Positions 8,759-18,128 are shown, counted from the first letter of the stretch. The stretch: 64,000 bases of DNA from SZUA-22 sp963751695 (GCA_963751695.1 CAVVVP010000009.1:248001-312000); one strand, 5' to 3'. Notes: generated by a model from the sequence alone, not told the origin. Numbers and translations are program-made.

Positions 8759-9781
8759 ATGGATCCAATAAATGCATTGTTAGTCGGCTTTATAATTTTA
8801 GCCGTAGTCACATACGTGTTTTGGCCTCAAAAGGGGCTGATAGCAGTGTGGAAACGCACCGTCTGGAATGCTGAAAAGATTCTGATGGAAGATGCATTAA
8901 AACTATTCTATCAGTATGAGGAGAAGCAGATAGTTCCAACTACAAAAACGGTAGAAGAAGAACTTTCAATATCGTTTAGCAAAACAAAAGATATTATTAA
9001 AAAACTGAAGCAATTTAAATTGATAGAACTTCGTGATGACAAAATAAACATGACAGAAGAGGGAAGAAATTATTCGCTTCAGATTATAAGAAATCACCGA
9101 TTGTGGGAAAGATTTTTAGCAGATGAAACTGCTGTAAAGGAAATTGATTGGCACATTGAAGCTGAGCATGCGGAACATAAGTTAAGTCCAGAACAAGCAG
9201 ATGAACTGGCTGCAAAAATTGGTAATCCGCTAATCGATCCGCATGGCGATCCGATACCAACTTCTGATGGAATAATGCCGGAAAGGAGCGGTAAACCAAT
9301 TACGGAATTGAGGGATAATGAATTTGCTGAAATAATTCATCTGGAAGACGAGCCACTTGAATTATATAAAGATCTTGTTGATGAAGGTATATATCCCGGA
9401 ATGTATATTCAAATGAAAGGGAAAACTAAAGGTCATATTCTATTTATTGCAAATGGTAAAGGATTCAAAATAAAATCTGAGTGCGGTAACAATGTTTTTG
9501 TTTCTCCAATTGTAGCTGAAACAATTACCGGACAAGGCTTTAAAAGTCTATCAACGTTACAAGCTGGCGAGAGTGGAAAGATCTTTGGAATCTCAAATGC
9601 TATAAGAGGGAAACAGAGAAGGCGCCTTCTCGATTTTGGTATCGTACCAGGTACGGAGATCTCTGCCGATCTTGTCTCTTTCAGCGGTGATCCCGTAGCA
9701 TATAATGTTCGAGGAACATCTATTGCTCTAAGAAGAGAGCAGACCGATCTAATTTTTATAGAGGATGAAAACAATGAGTGA
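8759..9781 (+). CDS. Membrane-anchored DtxR-like domain fused to FeoA
   Basis: The protein begins with one transmembrane helix (about residues 5-24, LLVGFIILAVVTYVFW). A DtxR-type region follows: a winged-helix-like segment (about 45-100), then IIRNHRLWERFL, HIEAEHAEHKLS and GNPLIDPHGDPIP, with the family's metal-ligand signature intact. An SH3-like segment comes next (about 180-245), and a canonical FeoA domain (about 258-335, TLQAGESGKIFGI, RRRLLDFGIVPGTEI) closes the chain. FeoA domains assist FeoB, so I infer an inner-membrane metal-sensing accessory subunit of the transporter rather than a normal repressor. Its stop codon overlaps the start of the FeoB GTPase gene, implying coupled translation. 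Confidence 0.85.
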   Translation: MDPINALLVGFIILAVVTYVFWPQKGLIAVWKRTVWNAEKILMEDALKLFYQYEEKQIVPTTKTVEEELSISFSKTKDIIKKLKQFKLIELRDDKINMTEEGRNYSLQIIRNHRLWERFLADETAVKEIDWHIEAEHAEHKLSPEQADELAAKIGNPLIDPHGDPIPTSDGIMPERSGKPITELRDNEFAEIIHLEDEPLELYKDLVDEGIYPGMYIQMKGKTKGHILFIANGKGFKIKSECGNNVFVSPIVAETITGQGFKSLSTLQAGESGKIFGISNAIRGKQRRRLLDFGIVPGTEISADLVSFSGDPVAYNVRGTSIALRREQTDLIFIEDENNE

Positions 9782-10574
9782 ATGTGAAACTTGTCCAGTT
9801 CATAATACTGGAAATTTAATAAAACTTGGTATAAACATGAGCAAGTTCGACTATCTTGTTGCGCTTGCTGGAAATCCAAATACAGGTAAGAGTACTGTAT
9901 TTAATAACCTTACGGGACTTAAGCAGCATACCGGCAACTGGCCAGGAAAAACTGTTACTCGTGCTGAAGGTGGATATTCATTTGGTGATAAAAAATATAA
10001 ACTGGTCGATCTGCCAGGAACGTATTCTTTACTTTCGACCAGCGAGGATGAAGAGATAGCGAGAAACTTTGTGCTCTTCGGTCAGCCTGATGTAACTGTC
10101 ATTGTTGTGGATGCAACAAGATTAGAAAGAAATCTGAATCTAGTGCTGCAGATATTAGAAATTACTAATCGTGCTGTGCTTTGCCTTAATCTCATGGATG
10201 AAGCAGAACGATATGAGTATGAAATAGATGCGAGAGCTTTGAGTAAAGATCTAGGAATTCCAGTAATACCCACTGAAGCCAGACAGAAAAAGGGAATAAA
10301 TGAACTGCTGCAGGCTATATATGAAGTTGCATGTGGTGAGTATAAGTGTAAACCGCGTCAAGTCCACTCAATACCCTCGAACATTAAAAAAATAATTTCT
10401 GGTTTAACAGAAAAAATTGAGGAAGAATTTCCAGAATTACCAAATTCCAGATGGGTAGCTATGCGCTTGCTAGAAGGGGACCAGCAAATTCTCGATTCCA
10501 TTCGAAGTGGTGAACTTAATACTCTAACAAATCCATCACAATCTGAACCAGTTGCGAAACCGGAGCTGATATGA
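9774..10574 (+). CDS. feoB: FeoB GTPase domain, separate polypeptide
   Basis: This is the cytoplasmic G-protein half of the ferrous-iron transporter FeoB: P-loop GNPNTGKST, G2 TGNWPGKTV, G3 DLPGTYSL and G4 NLMD are all present, then the helical guanine-dissociation-inhibitor region up to RWVAMRLLEGD. The chain stops before any membrane helix. I prefer the ATG at 9774 (MSECETCPVH), nine bases after GAGG, over the ATG at 9765. The extreme N-terminus carries CxxCPxH, a possible metal-binding tag. The stop overlaps the next start in an ATGA, as in coupled genes. The alternative is one full-length feoB broken by a frameshift. Confidence 0.88.
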   Translation: MSECETCPVHNTGNLIKLGINMSKFDYLVALAGNPNTGKSTVFNNLTGLKQHTGNWPGKTVTRAEGGYSFGDKKYKLVDLPGTYSLLSTSEDEEIARNFVLFGQPDVTVIVVDATRLERNLNLVLQILEITNRAVLCLNLMDEAERYEYEIDARALSKDLGIPVIPTEARQKKGINELLQAIYEVACGEYKCKPRQVHSIPSNIKKIISGLTEKIEEEFPELPNSRWVAMRLLEGDQQILDSIRSGELNTLTNPSQSEPVAKPELI

Positions 10575-11986
10575 AGGGGAAAGAAGCAATAATAACAGAA
10601 GCTAATCAGTACAGACTCGAGTATGGTGAGAGTTTGCACGATTCAATAATGGAAGCGATTTATACCGACGCCTCCGAAATTGCTTCGAAGGCAGTCACAA
10701 AGAAGGGATCAAAAGAAATTCCAACTTTGGACAGAACGTTAGATAAACTTGTAACAAGCAAGTGGCTTGGTTTTCCGATAATGTTTTTAATTTTGGCAAT
10801 GGTATTTTGGGTTACGGTTGAGGGGGCAAATTATCCTTCTGGACTGCTGGCTGGTTTCTTAATTGATACTATGCATCCGCTCATAAAAGATTTTCTAATG
10901 TCCTTTGGTATTCCCAATTGGATAAACGGCTTGCTGATAGATGGCGGATACCTGGCAATGGCATGGGTTATTGCTGTAATGCTTCCACCAATGGCAATAT
11001 TTTTCCCAGCTTACACATTACTAGAAGATTTTGGTTACTTGCCCAGAATTTCTTTTAATATGGATTTTCTTTATAGGAAAGCAGGAGCTCACGGTAAACA
11101 AGCTTTGACCACTGCCATGGGATTTGGCTGCAATGCTGCGGGAGTTGTTGCTACCAGAGTTATCGACAGTCCTAGAGAGAAACTTATCGCAATAATTACG
11201 AATAATTTTTCACTCTGTAACGGTAGATGGCCAACACAAATATTGATAGCTTCCATCTTTATAGGAGCACTTGCTCCTGCTCATCTTGCAGGGCTGGTTT
11301 CAGCAGGTGCTGTAGTATTTGTAGCAGTCTTGGGTATTGCATTAAGTTTAATAGTCTCATGGGGTTTATCAAAAACTGTATTGAAAGGTGAAGCATCGGC
11401 TTTTACTTTGGAACTGCCTCCGTACCGTCCACCTAGAATACTGCAAACTCTTTACACATCGTTAATTGACAGAACTCTTTTCGTTCTCTGGAGGGCGATA
11501 CTTTTTGCTTTCCCAGCGGGTTTAGTCATCTGGCTGGTTGCCAATGTTGATATAGGGGGAGTCAGTCTTGCTTTACACTTTATAGGCTTCTCTGATCCGT
11601 TTGCTCTTTTTATTGGATTAAATGGAGTGATATTACTTGCTTACATCATTGCGATTCCAGCTAACGAAATTGTAATTCCAACTGTTTTAATGCTGACTGT
11701 AATGTCAGCTGGAATTGCAGGAGCGGGCGAAGGAACCGGAGTAATGTTTGAATTAGATTCAGCTACTGCAACTAGAGATATTCTTATAGCTGGAGGATGG
11801 ACAACATTAACAGCTGTTAACCTTATGCTATTCAGCTTGCTGCATAATCCATGTTCAACAACAATATATACTATTTATAAAGAAACAAGAAGTGTTAAAT
11901 GGACGGTGGTAGCCTCAGTTCTACCTGTGATAATGGGAATTGTTGTGTGCTTTTTCGTCGCACAAATCTGGAGATTGGTTGTTTGA
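10571..11986 (+). CDS. feoB: FeoB membrane permease domain, separate polypeptide
   Basis: The first 60 residues look like the end of the FeoB cytoplasmic region (NQYRLEYGESLHDSIMEAIYTDAS). About nine transmembrane helices follow, with the two FeoB Gate motifs: GFGCNAAGVVATRVID and the CNGRWPTQ segment. The latter belongs to the CNGR(F/W)P variant of the family rather than the CSARLP form. Together with the preceding GTPase and the FeoA-containing protein it forms an Fe(II) uptake system in the inner membrane. Whether the split is natural or a frameshift is open: the ATGA overlap favours coupled translation, while other clear frameshifts in this window leave doubt. Confidence 0.88.
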   Translation: MKGKEAIITEANQYRLEYGESLHDSIMEAIYTDASEIASKAVTKKGSKEIPTLDRTLDKLVTSKWLGFPIMFLILAMVFWVTVEGANYPSGLLAGFLIDTMHPLIKDFLMSFGIPNWINGLLIDGGYLAMAWVIAVMLPPMAIFFPAYTLLEDFGYLPRISFNMDFLYRKAGAHGKQALTTAMGFGCNAAGVVATRVIDSPREKLIAIITNNFSLCNGRWPTQILIASIFIGALAPAHLAGLVSAGAVVFVAVLGIALSLIVSWGLSKTVLKGEASAFTLELPPYRPPRILQTLYTSLIDRTLFVLWRAILFAFPAGLVIWLVANVDIGGVSLALHFIGFSDPFALFIGLNGVILLAYIIAIPANEIVIPTVLMLTVMSAGIAGAGEGTGVMFELDSATATRDILIAGGWTTLTAVNLMLFSLLHNPCSTTIYTIYKETRSVKWTVVASVLPVIMGIVVCFFVAQIWRLVV

Positions 11987-12052
11987 GTTTAACGAAAAGT
12001 CTGATCGAAAAATTTTAAGATAATATATTAATAGATAAACGAAATAAAATTA

Positions 12053-12943
12053 CTATCCGACAGTAATCATCTTTTCAAAAATTTCTCTTTGTTCGATCAA
12101 AGCTTTAACTTTGTCTTCGGGATCAGTTCGGCACTCAAGGCAGATCCAGCCTGCATAATCCATTTCAACAAATAGTGACATTAATTCTTGGTATGGATAA
12201 TCACCAACATTTAATTCTCTAACATGTGCAGTGTCACCGAATCTATCTTTCACTAAATTAAAATTATGCTCTAACCCTTTACCATCAAGATCTTGATCAT
12301 TGCTATTCCAGCAAACTGTAACATTTGGATTATCAGCTATATCCATTATTGCTTTTATGTTAGGTAGTTGCTGTGTTCCTTTTCCGTGAACCTCAACTCT
12401 TATTTGCTGCCCATAATCTCCCGCAAATCTTCCAACTTCATTAAGTGCCATTCCAATTTGCTCTAATGTTTTTTCGTGTGGTACACCTTGGTGGAATCTA
12501 TTTGGTTTGACTTTTACTCCAGTTCCACCGATATCATGATTGAGTATGATGTAATCTAGAGTTCCTTCAATCTGTTTTTTCAGTTTCTCAGGATCTGGTG
12601 AGTCATATTCTTGATTTGTACCCATACCTAAAACTTCTATGGGACTATCTGCAAACATCTGCTTAACTGCTAAACGCTCTTCTTTTTTAAGATCTAAAGT
12701 GACTCCATGGGCATGTTTAATTCTTAACTCAACTCCATGGATTTTCGCTTCAGTAAGGTTCTTAATAATAGTAGGAACATCCCAATCCTTGCCCCACAAA
12801 TAGGTTACCAAACCAAGTTTCATTTTTGAAGCATTCACATGTACGGAATTATGTAGCTTCATTCCGGGGACGAAAGCTAAACTTGAAAGTACAGATAAGT
12901 TCCAAATAAATTCTTTTCGGGTGATGTTTTTAGATATACCCAT
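12053..12943 (-). CDS. Exported sugar phosphate isomerase/epimerase-like TIM-barrel protein
   Basis: After an N-terminal export-like segment (TRKEFIWNLSVLSSLAFVPG, resembling a Tat signal but with RK instead of RR) comes a xylose-isomerase/AP-endonuclease-2 type TIM barrel: LGLVTYLWGKDWDVP, ELRIKHAHGV, VEVHGKGTQQ, CWNSNDQD and the C-terminal GWICLECR. Such barrels bind a divalent metal through His, Glu and Asp and act on keto-sugars, but the substrate here is unknown. It follows ppk1 by 31 nt on the same strand and may be co-transcribed, although a functional link is not evident. Confidence 0.78.
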   Translation of the reverse strand: MGISKNITRKEFIWNLSVLSSLAFVPGMKLHNSVHVNASKMKLGLVTYLWGKDWDVPTIIKNLTEAKIHGVELRIKHAHGVTLDLKKEERLAVKQMFADSPIEVLGMGTNQEYDSPDPEKLKKQIEGTLDYIILNHDIGGTGVKVKPNRFHQGVPHEKTLEQIGMALNEVGRFAGDYGQQIRVEVHGKGTQQLPNIKAIMDIADNPNVTVCWNSNDQDLDGKGLEHNFNLVKDRFGDTAHVRELNVGDYPYQELMSLFVEMDYAGWICLECRTDPEDKVKALIEQREIFEKMITVG

Positions 12944-12974
12944 ATCAATTGCCTCTTAACGAATTGAAAAATTA

Positions 12975-15116
12975 TTACTTAACTTTTTTTAATTTCTTTT
13001 TCTTTTTTTCACTGCTGGACGCATAGTTCATTAACCACTCTTGAAGATTTACAATATCTTGATTATACAATTTGTGATTTGCAGCATACTTTCTGTTAGG
13101 CAACAAGATTCGAGCTTTCTGATTATCTTTAAGTGAGATATCAAGTAGTGTTTCCTTTAGTGATTTCTTTAAAGTTTTGTCCTCAATAGGGAAGAGGGTT
13201 TCGACACGACGATCCAGATTTCTCTGCATTAGATCAGCACTTCCAAGATAGATATCTTCATTACCACTATTGTAGAAATAGTAAACTCTGCTATGTTCAA
13301 GAAAGCGACCCACAATACTTCGTACAATAATATTTTCACTTAAACCGGGTACTTGAGGCACCAAACAGCAGATTCCCCGAACAATTAGGTCAATCTTTAC
13401 TCCATTGTTTGATGCTTCATAAAGAGCCGCAATTAAAGTAGGATCAACGAGTGAATTCATCTTGAAAATTATGTGAGCTTTTCTACCTGCGTTGGCAGCT
13501 TCGATTTCATCACCGATCAATTTAAGAAATTTACTTCTGATATTTAGAGGAGCAACTAAAAGTTTTCTATACTTCTTCTGTTCTGAGTAACCGGTAAGAT
13601 AATTAAATACTTCTGAAGCATCAGTGCAGATATCTTCATCATCAGTAAAGAAACCATAATCTGTGTAAAGTCTCGCTGTAGATGGATTATAATTGCCAGT
13701 TCCAAGATGAACATAACGTTTTACTCCATGAGCCTCTTTGCGCACAATCAAAGTTATTTTAGAATGAGTTTTTAATCCAACCAAACCATAAACAACGTGC
13801 ACGCCAGCTTTTTCTAAAGCTTTTGCCCAGAAAATATTATTCTCCTCGTCAAAACGAGCTTTAAGTTCAACCAGAACTGCAACTTGCTTTCCAGAGTCTG
13901 CTGCTTCCATTAAATATTTAATTATCGGGGAGTCTGATCCAATCCTATATAATGTTTGTTTAATTGCAAGTACGTTGGGATCGCGAGCGGCTTCCTTGAT
14001 CATATCAACAACTGGAGAAAATGAATCGTAAGGATGATGAAGCAGAATTTCGCGTTGGGTTATGATATTAAAAATATTATCCCTTTCTTCTTCGTCAAAA
14101 ACTTTTGGAAGAACTGGATGAAATGGTTTTTCTTTTAGATGATGCAACGGAAGTCCATATAGGCTCATTACTCTGCTCAGATCCATTGGCCCATTTACGA
14201 TCTGCATTTCGTTTTCAGAGATGATTAGATTTTTTGAAAGAATATCAATCATGAATTCCGGCATATCCTTTTCAACTTCACATCTAACAACTGACCCAAA
14301 TTTACGTCGTTTTACATTTTCCTCAATAACAGCAAGCAGATCGTCAGCTTCATCCTCTTGGATTTCAAGATCAGTATTTCGAGTAATTCTAAATTTATGA
14401 GCAGATATAACTTCAAGACCTGGAAAAAGTGAATTGATGTTATTCTTAATCAAATCATCAATCCAGATATATTTGGCAATAAATTCTTCATCAGAAGAAG
14501 ATGTTTTTTGTGGAATTATCTCTTCAAGTCTAATAAGACGAGGAAGAATGCTTGGAATTTTAAGTCTAGCAAAATAAAGTTCAGAATTTGGTTTCTTTAC
14601 TTGGATTGCAAAACTTAAACTAAGATTCGAGATGTACGGAAATGGTCTCCCAGGATCGAATGCAAGGGGAGTGAGAACTGGATAGATCTCATCATTGAAA
14701 TAGGTTGTTAGCGCACCCTGTTCATCTTCTGATAAGTCTTCAACTTTAGAGATTAAAATATTGTTCTCTTTCAGTTCGTCAAGGAGATTGTTATTCCAAT
14801 ACTTTAAAAGACAATCTACTTGTGGATGAATCATCTCTTCCGCACGGCTAAGTTCTTCAATCGGAGTCAATCCATCAATACTTGGTTCAATTATATTTGC
14901 TCTGATCTGTTCCTTCAATCCAGATATTCGGATCATATAGAATTCATCTAGATTAGTAAAGAAAATCGAGATGAATTTAATTCTATCAAGTAGTGGTAGA
15001 TCTGGATTAATCGCTTCTTCTAACACTCGATTATTAAATTCAATCCAGCTCAGATCGCGAGAAAAGAAATTTTCTCGCTTGAAATAACTTTTAAGATTAT
15101 CTTTGTTAAGTTTCAT
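12975..15116 (-). CDS. ppk1: Polyphosphate kinase 1
   Basis: The 713-residue protein matches PPK1 throughout: N-terminal RDLSWIEFNNRVLEEA, the HPYDSFSPV segment, the catalytic His region VHLGTGNYNPSTARLYTD, the second conserved His (LEHSRVYYF) and SADLMQRNLDRRVE near the end. It makes inorganic polyphosphate from ATP at the inner face of the membrane. The C-terminus ends in a short Lys-rich tail. Its start lies 15 nt after the stop of the dCMP deaminase gene, so these genes, and probably the sugar isomerase-like gene, form one transcription unit. Confidence 0.96.
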   Translation of the reverse strand: MKLNKDNLKSYFKRENFFSRDLSWIEFNNRVLEEAINPDLPLLDRIKFISIFFTNLDEFYMIRISGLKEQIRANIIEPSIDGLTPIEELSRAEEMIHPQVDCLLKYWNNNLLDELKENNILISKVEDLSEDEQGALTTYFNDEIYPVLTPLAFDPGRPFPYISNLSLSFAIQVKKPNSELYFARLKIPSILPRLIRLEEIIPQKTSSSDEEFIAKYIWIDDLIKNNINSLFPGLEVISAHKFRITRNTDLEIQEDEADDLLAVIEENVKRRKFGSVVRCEVEKDMPEFMIDILSKNLIISENEMQIVNGPMDLSRVMSLYGLPLHHLKEKPFHPVLPKVFDEEERDNIFNIITQREILLHHPYDSFSPVVDMIKEAARDPNVLAIKQTLYRIGSDSPIIKYLMEAADSGKQVAVLVELKARFDEENNIFWAKALEKAGVHVVYGLVGLKTHSKITLIVRKEAHGVKRYVHLGTGNYNPSTARLYTDYGFFTDDEDICTDASEVFNYLTGYSEQKKYRKLLVAPLNIRSKFLKLIGDEIEAANAGRKAHIIFKMNSLVDPTLIAALYEASNNGVKIDLIVRGICCLVPQVPGLSENIIVRSIVGRFLEHSRVYYFYNSGNEDIYLGSADLMQRNLDRRVETLFPIEDKTLKKSLKETLLDISLKDNQKARILLPNRKYAANHKLYNQDIVNLQEWLMNYASSSEKKKKKLKKVK

Positions 15117-15131
15117 TAGTTTATAGTTATC

Positions 15132-15641
15132 CTAGTGATCCGGTTCTTGATCATTAATCTTTACCGCTGATGAAAATTTATCAAGATCATAATCAATATT
15201 TCCAACAGGTTGTGGCCTTTTTCTAATCAAAACGCCGGCTTTATTAAAGAAATCAACCGCCAGTGTATCATGGTAATCAGAAAAAACCACGATCTCTTTT
15301 ACTCCAGCTCCAACAAGGGCTTTTGCACATGTGGTGCATGGCATGTTTGTAATATATGCTGTCGATCCTCTTGGGTTTGTTCCGTGAATTGCACATTGAA
15401 TAATTGCATTCATTTCTGCATGGATAGTCCTCACACAATGATTATCAACAATTAAACAACTATCATCTTCACAGTGTTCGTCACCGGGTATAGAGCCATT
15501 GTATCCTGTTGCAACAACATGTTTATCCTTAACGAGTACGCACCCTACATGCATACGTGGGCATGTAGCTCGCTCTGAAACTAACATTGCCACTTTTAAA
15601 AAATAATCATCCCAGGAAGGTCTGTGAATATGCTCACTCAT
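15132..15641 (-). CDS. dCMP deaminase (ComEB-type zinc deaminase)
   Basis: The zinc cytidine/deoxycytidylate deaminase motifs are complete: HAEMNAI with the catalytic Glu, and PCTTCAKAL with two Cys ligands. Extra Cys/His in ATCPRMHVG and the GDEHCEDDSC insertion are typical of dCMP deaminases that bind a second zinc. The enzyme makes dUMP for thymidylate synthesis. The frame is open 32 codons further upstream, but that stretch (TSIFSKTKFRIKFNIFVN) looks non-coding; MSEHIHRPSWDDYF at 15641 is the family-like start. It is first in a probable operon with ppk1. Confidence 0.93.
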   Translation of the reverse strand: MSEHIHRPSWDDYFLKVAMLVSERATCPRMHVGCVLVKDKHVVATGYNGSIPGDEHCEDDSCLIVDNHCVRTIHAEMNAIIQCAIHGTNPRGSTAYITNMPCTTCAKALVGAGVKEIVVFSDYHDTLAVDFFNKAGVLIRKRPQPVGNIDYDLDKFSSAVKINDQEPDH

Positions 15642-15727
15642 TATTAAATGCCTTAATTCAGTTAAACAGTTCACAAATATATTAAATTTAATTCTAAATT
15701 TGGTTTTAGAGAAAATAGAAGTGCAAG

Positions 15728-15759
15728 TAAAGCCCAACCTATTTGTGGATTGGGCTTTA
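15728..15759 (-). terminator. Stem-loop terminator of the monohaem T9SS gene
   Basis: A perfect 10-bp stem (TAAAGCCCAA / TTGGGCTTTA) with a 12-nt loop starts four bases after the stop codon of the gene at 15764. It sits just inside the dCMP deaminase leader, so it insulates the two units. Confidence 0.65.
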
Positions 15760-15763
15760 AATC

Positions 15764-16429
15764 TTATTTTATTAGAAGCATTTTGTTTGTTCGAACAAAA
15801 TTTCCGGACTGCATTGTGTAGAAATAAACTCCACTTGCAGATGCACTTCCAGAAGACTCAGAATTCCAAACTTTTTGATATGTACCAGCAGCATAAAATC
15901 CATTTACAAGTTCAGAAACTTGTTGACCCACTTGATCGTATATTACAATCTTTACGTGAGAAGCTTCTGCAACAGAAAAGCGAATGGTTGTAGATGGATT
16001 AAATGGATTTGGATAGTTATTTAATAGTTCATATTTAAAAGGAGTGTTATCTGCAAACTGAACCGATGTTGGAAAGTCGTCAGCGTTACCTGGATGAGTT
16101 ACAAGTGCGACATCACCTGGATTAGCGGAACCTTCAGTCCAAGTGCCATCTGGATCCTGAAGTTCTTCGCCATTTGTAAATCCATCACCGTCAGAATCAA
16201 GAGCCGCGAGTTCTGATCCCCAAAAAACTTCTCTTCCACCAGGTGTAACTCTTGCATTAACATCCAAACCGAATTGATTCAATGCAGTTCCACCTCCATT
16301 TGTATGGCAAGTATTACATGAAAATTTTGAACCGTGTGGAGTCTTTGATACTCGAAAATTTCTCCCAATCATGAAAGTAAGAGAACCTAAAAACATAATT
16401 ACTGCTATATAGTAAAGTGATTTTTTCAT
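15764..16429 (-). CDS. T9SS-exported protein with one CxxCH haem motif
   Basis: An N-terminal hydrophobic signal is followed by SCNTCHT, a single c-type haem motif, then a calcium-binding-like DSDGDGFTNGEEL loop. The C-terminal 80 residues are a type A T9SS sorting domain: NYPNPFNPSTTIRFSV, then GVYFYTMQSGNFVRTNKMLLIK. I infer a surface-attached monohaem protein. It lies beside two multihaem genes with the same tail, forming a cluster of exported cytochromes. Its substrate or redox partner is unknown. The 221-residue length and complete ends suggest an intact gene. Confidence 0.82.
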   Translation of the reverse strand: MKKSLYYIAVIMFLGSLTFMIGRNFRVSKTPHGSKFSCNTCHTNGGGTALNQFGLDVNARVTPGGREVFWGSELAALDSDGDGFTNGEELQDPDGTWTEGSANPGDVALVTHPGNADDFPTSVQFADNTPFKYELLNNYPNPFNPSTTIRFSVAEASHVKIVIYDQVGQQVSELVNGFYAAGTYQKVWNSESSGSASASGVYFYTMQSGNFVRTNKMLLIK

Positions 16430-16496
16430 ATAATCCCCAAATTTATTATCTAATAATATTAAGATACGACATCGAGATATTAAATGTTCATAAAAA

Positions 16497-16522
16497 AAAC
16501 CCGATTCATTTGAATCGGGTTT
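16497..16522 (-). terminator. Strong intrinsic terminator of the nine-haem gene
   Basis: A 12-bp palindromic stem (AAACCCGATTCA / TGAATCGGGTTT) is followed on the minus strand by a run of eight T. It lies 23 nt beyond the stop of the gene ending at 16545. Confidence 0.85.
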
Positions 16523-16544
16523 AGTACAAAAGAAAATGTTGATA

Positions 16545-18056
16545 TTATTTTAATAAGATCATTTTATTCGTTTGAACAAAATTATCAGCTGATAGTCTGT
16601 AGAAGTAGATACCGGAAGCCATATTAACAGCATTCCAAGTAACCTTATAATTACCAGCACCCATGTTTTTATTAACAAGAGTAGTGACTTCTTTACCAAC
16701 TGCATCGTAAACTGTTAATTTAACATTTCCAGCTTGTGGTAGTGCAAAGTTTATAGCCGTTGAAGGATTAAATGGATTTGGATAGTTCTGGCTTAATTCA
16801 AACTCAGTTGGTAATCCTTGTTCCATAGCAACATCTGTAGGTGTGAATTTAGCAATGGCATCTTCTAAAAGTTTTCTAACTAATTTAGTATTATGAATAC
16901 CATGACTACCTTCAGCCTCGATAGATTGATAGTTAAATCTTGCTTGAAGGAATTCTTGAGTAGTGGAATCTTCTGGTGAAGCTGCATCTAAATTTGCACC
17001 TAATGTTTCCATTAAAGAAGTAATTTCAGACTGAACTCCGCGATAGTCAAAATCGTCTTCTCCAAGATCAAAGTCACCGTGACATTCTTTACAAGATTCT
17101 TGACTTGGTTCAAAAGTATGACCGGTTTTAGCAATCTCACCATCGAATGCTACCATATGTACATGGCAAGCAATACATCTTTCTTCGATGTTTGAATGGA
17201 AAGAATTACTATATTCTTCACCTGGATATTGGTAACCGAACAGTGGAGAACCATCAAGAACTTCAGAAGTTGTATGATGAGGTGTTGCTGTAACATCAAC
17301 TTCCTCTGTATGAGAGTTATGGCATACATCGCAAACTGCTTTTCCTTCAAATGCTGCTGGAAGATTTCGAATATTTCCTGGGTTATCATTTCCATGAGGA
17401 TCGTGGCAAGTAGCACATGTGATTACATTATCAACACCACCTTGGGGTTCAAATGTTGTCCCATCATAATCTTCATCATTAATGAAAGCAACAAAATCTT
17501 GCGCATAGTGACAATAGTAGCAGTCTCCATTACTTTCTCTAGTAAAAAACACAACTTCACTTTCAGCGTGAGCAGATTCACTCCACTCCTCTAAGTATGG
17601 ATGATGTGTATCTTGGTGACAAATTCCACATGCTTCAGCCGAGTAATCAGTTTCTCTGCTTGTATGACTAAAGTCGAGAGAACCATCACTCTTTCCTACA
17701 GGACCATGACACTGTTCACATTGTACGTTTTTAACTAAATCCCATTTACCTTGATCAGTTATTACATAATCAGGGGATTGAGTAGTATCTTGCGTAACAA
17801 ATTCGTCTGCACCACCATTTTCAACTGTTTCATCCCAACCGGTATTATGGCATTTTAGACACTCATAACCAAAAAATGGATTAGTCATAGAATCCTGTGC
17901 TATTGCATGTCCTGTTGATGCCCAAGATTCTATGATTCCGTCGTTATGACAGTTTGAACATGGCATCGTAGTGTTATAAAGACCCATGTAAGTGTTCTGA
18001 CCATTTATTAAGGATGTAGAAATCAAAATGGTTAAAAGTATTAACATTTTCTTCAC
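16545..18056 (-). CDS. Nine-haem c-type cytochrome with T9SS sorting domain
   Basis: After a signal peptide (ending at LINGQ) the protein has nine CxxCH motifs: CSNCH, CLKCH, CEQCH, CGICH, CYYCH, CATCH, CDVCH, CIACH and CKECH. It then has a helical segment and a type A sorting domain (NYPNPFNPSTAINFAL to NKMILLK). The haems would be attached in the periplasm by the Ccm system encoded at 24220-27925, and the protein would cross the outer membrane by T9SS. An extracellular electron-transfer or respiratory role is inferred. Its promoter region shares the CTTTACAAAAGAT box with the 16-haem gene upstream. Confidence 0.9.
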   Translation of the reverse strand: MKKMLILLTILISTSLINGQNTYMGLYNTTMPCSNCHNDGIIESWASTGHAIAQDSMTNPFFGYECLKCHNTGWDETVENGGADEFVTQDTTQSPDYVITDQGKWDLVKNVQCEQCHGPVGKSDGSLDFSHTSRETDYSAEACGICHQDTHHPYLEEWSESAHAESEVVFFTRESNGDCYYCHYAQDFVAFINDEDYDGTTFEPQGGVDNVITCATCHDPHGNDNPGNIRNLPAAFEGKAVCDVCHNSHTEEVDVTATPHHTTSEVLDGSPLFGYQYPGEEYSNSFHSNIEERCIACHVHMVAFDGEIAKTGHTFEPSQESCKECHGDFDLGEDDFDYRGVQSEITSLMETLGANLDAASPEDSTTQEFLQARFNYQSIEAEGSHGIHNTKLVRKLLEDAIAKFTPTDVAMEQGLPTEFELSQNYPNPFNPSTAINFALPQAGNVKLTVYDAVGKEVTTLVNKNMGAGNYKVTWNAVNMASGIYFYRLSADNFVQTNKMILLK

Positions 18057-18115
18057 TATAAACCTCCTGTTTTTGTTGAGAAATAAAATAATTATACAAA
18101 TATAAAGATTACAAT

Positions 18116-18128
18116 ATCTTTTGTAAAG
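18116..18128 (-). promoter_or_regulatory. CTTTACAAAAGAT promoter box before the nine-haem gene
   Basis: On the minus strand CTTTACAAAAGAT lies 60 nt before the ATG. Its TTTACA can act as a -35 element, with TATATT 17 bases downstream as -10. The same 13 bases occur at nearly the same distance before the 16-haem gene. Confidence 0.5.

Noticed and set aside
9433..9879. 148-codon minus-strand frame across the DtxR-FeoA/FeoB junction
   Set aside because: It is antisense to conserved FeoA and FeoB sequence and encodes no recognisable domain.
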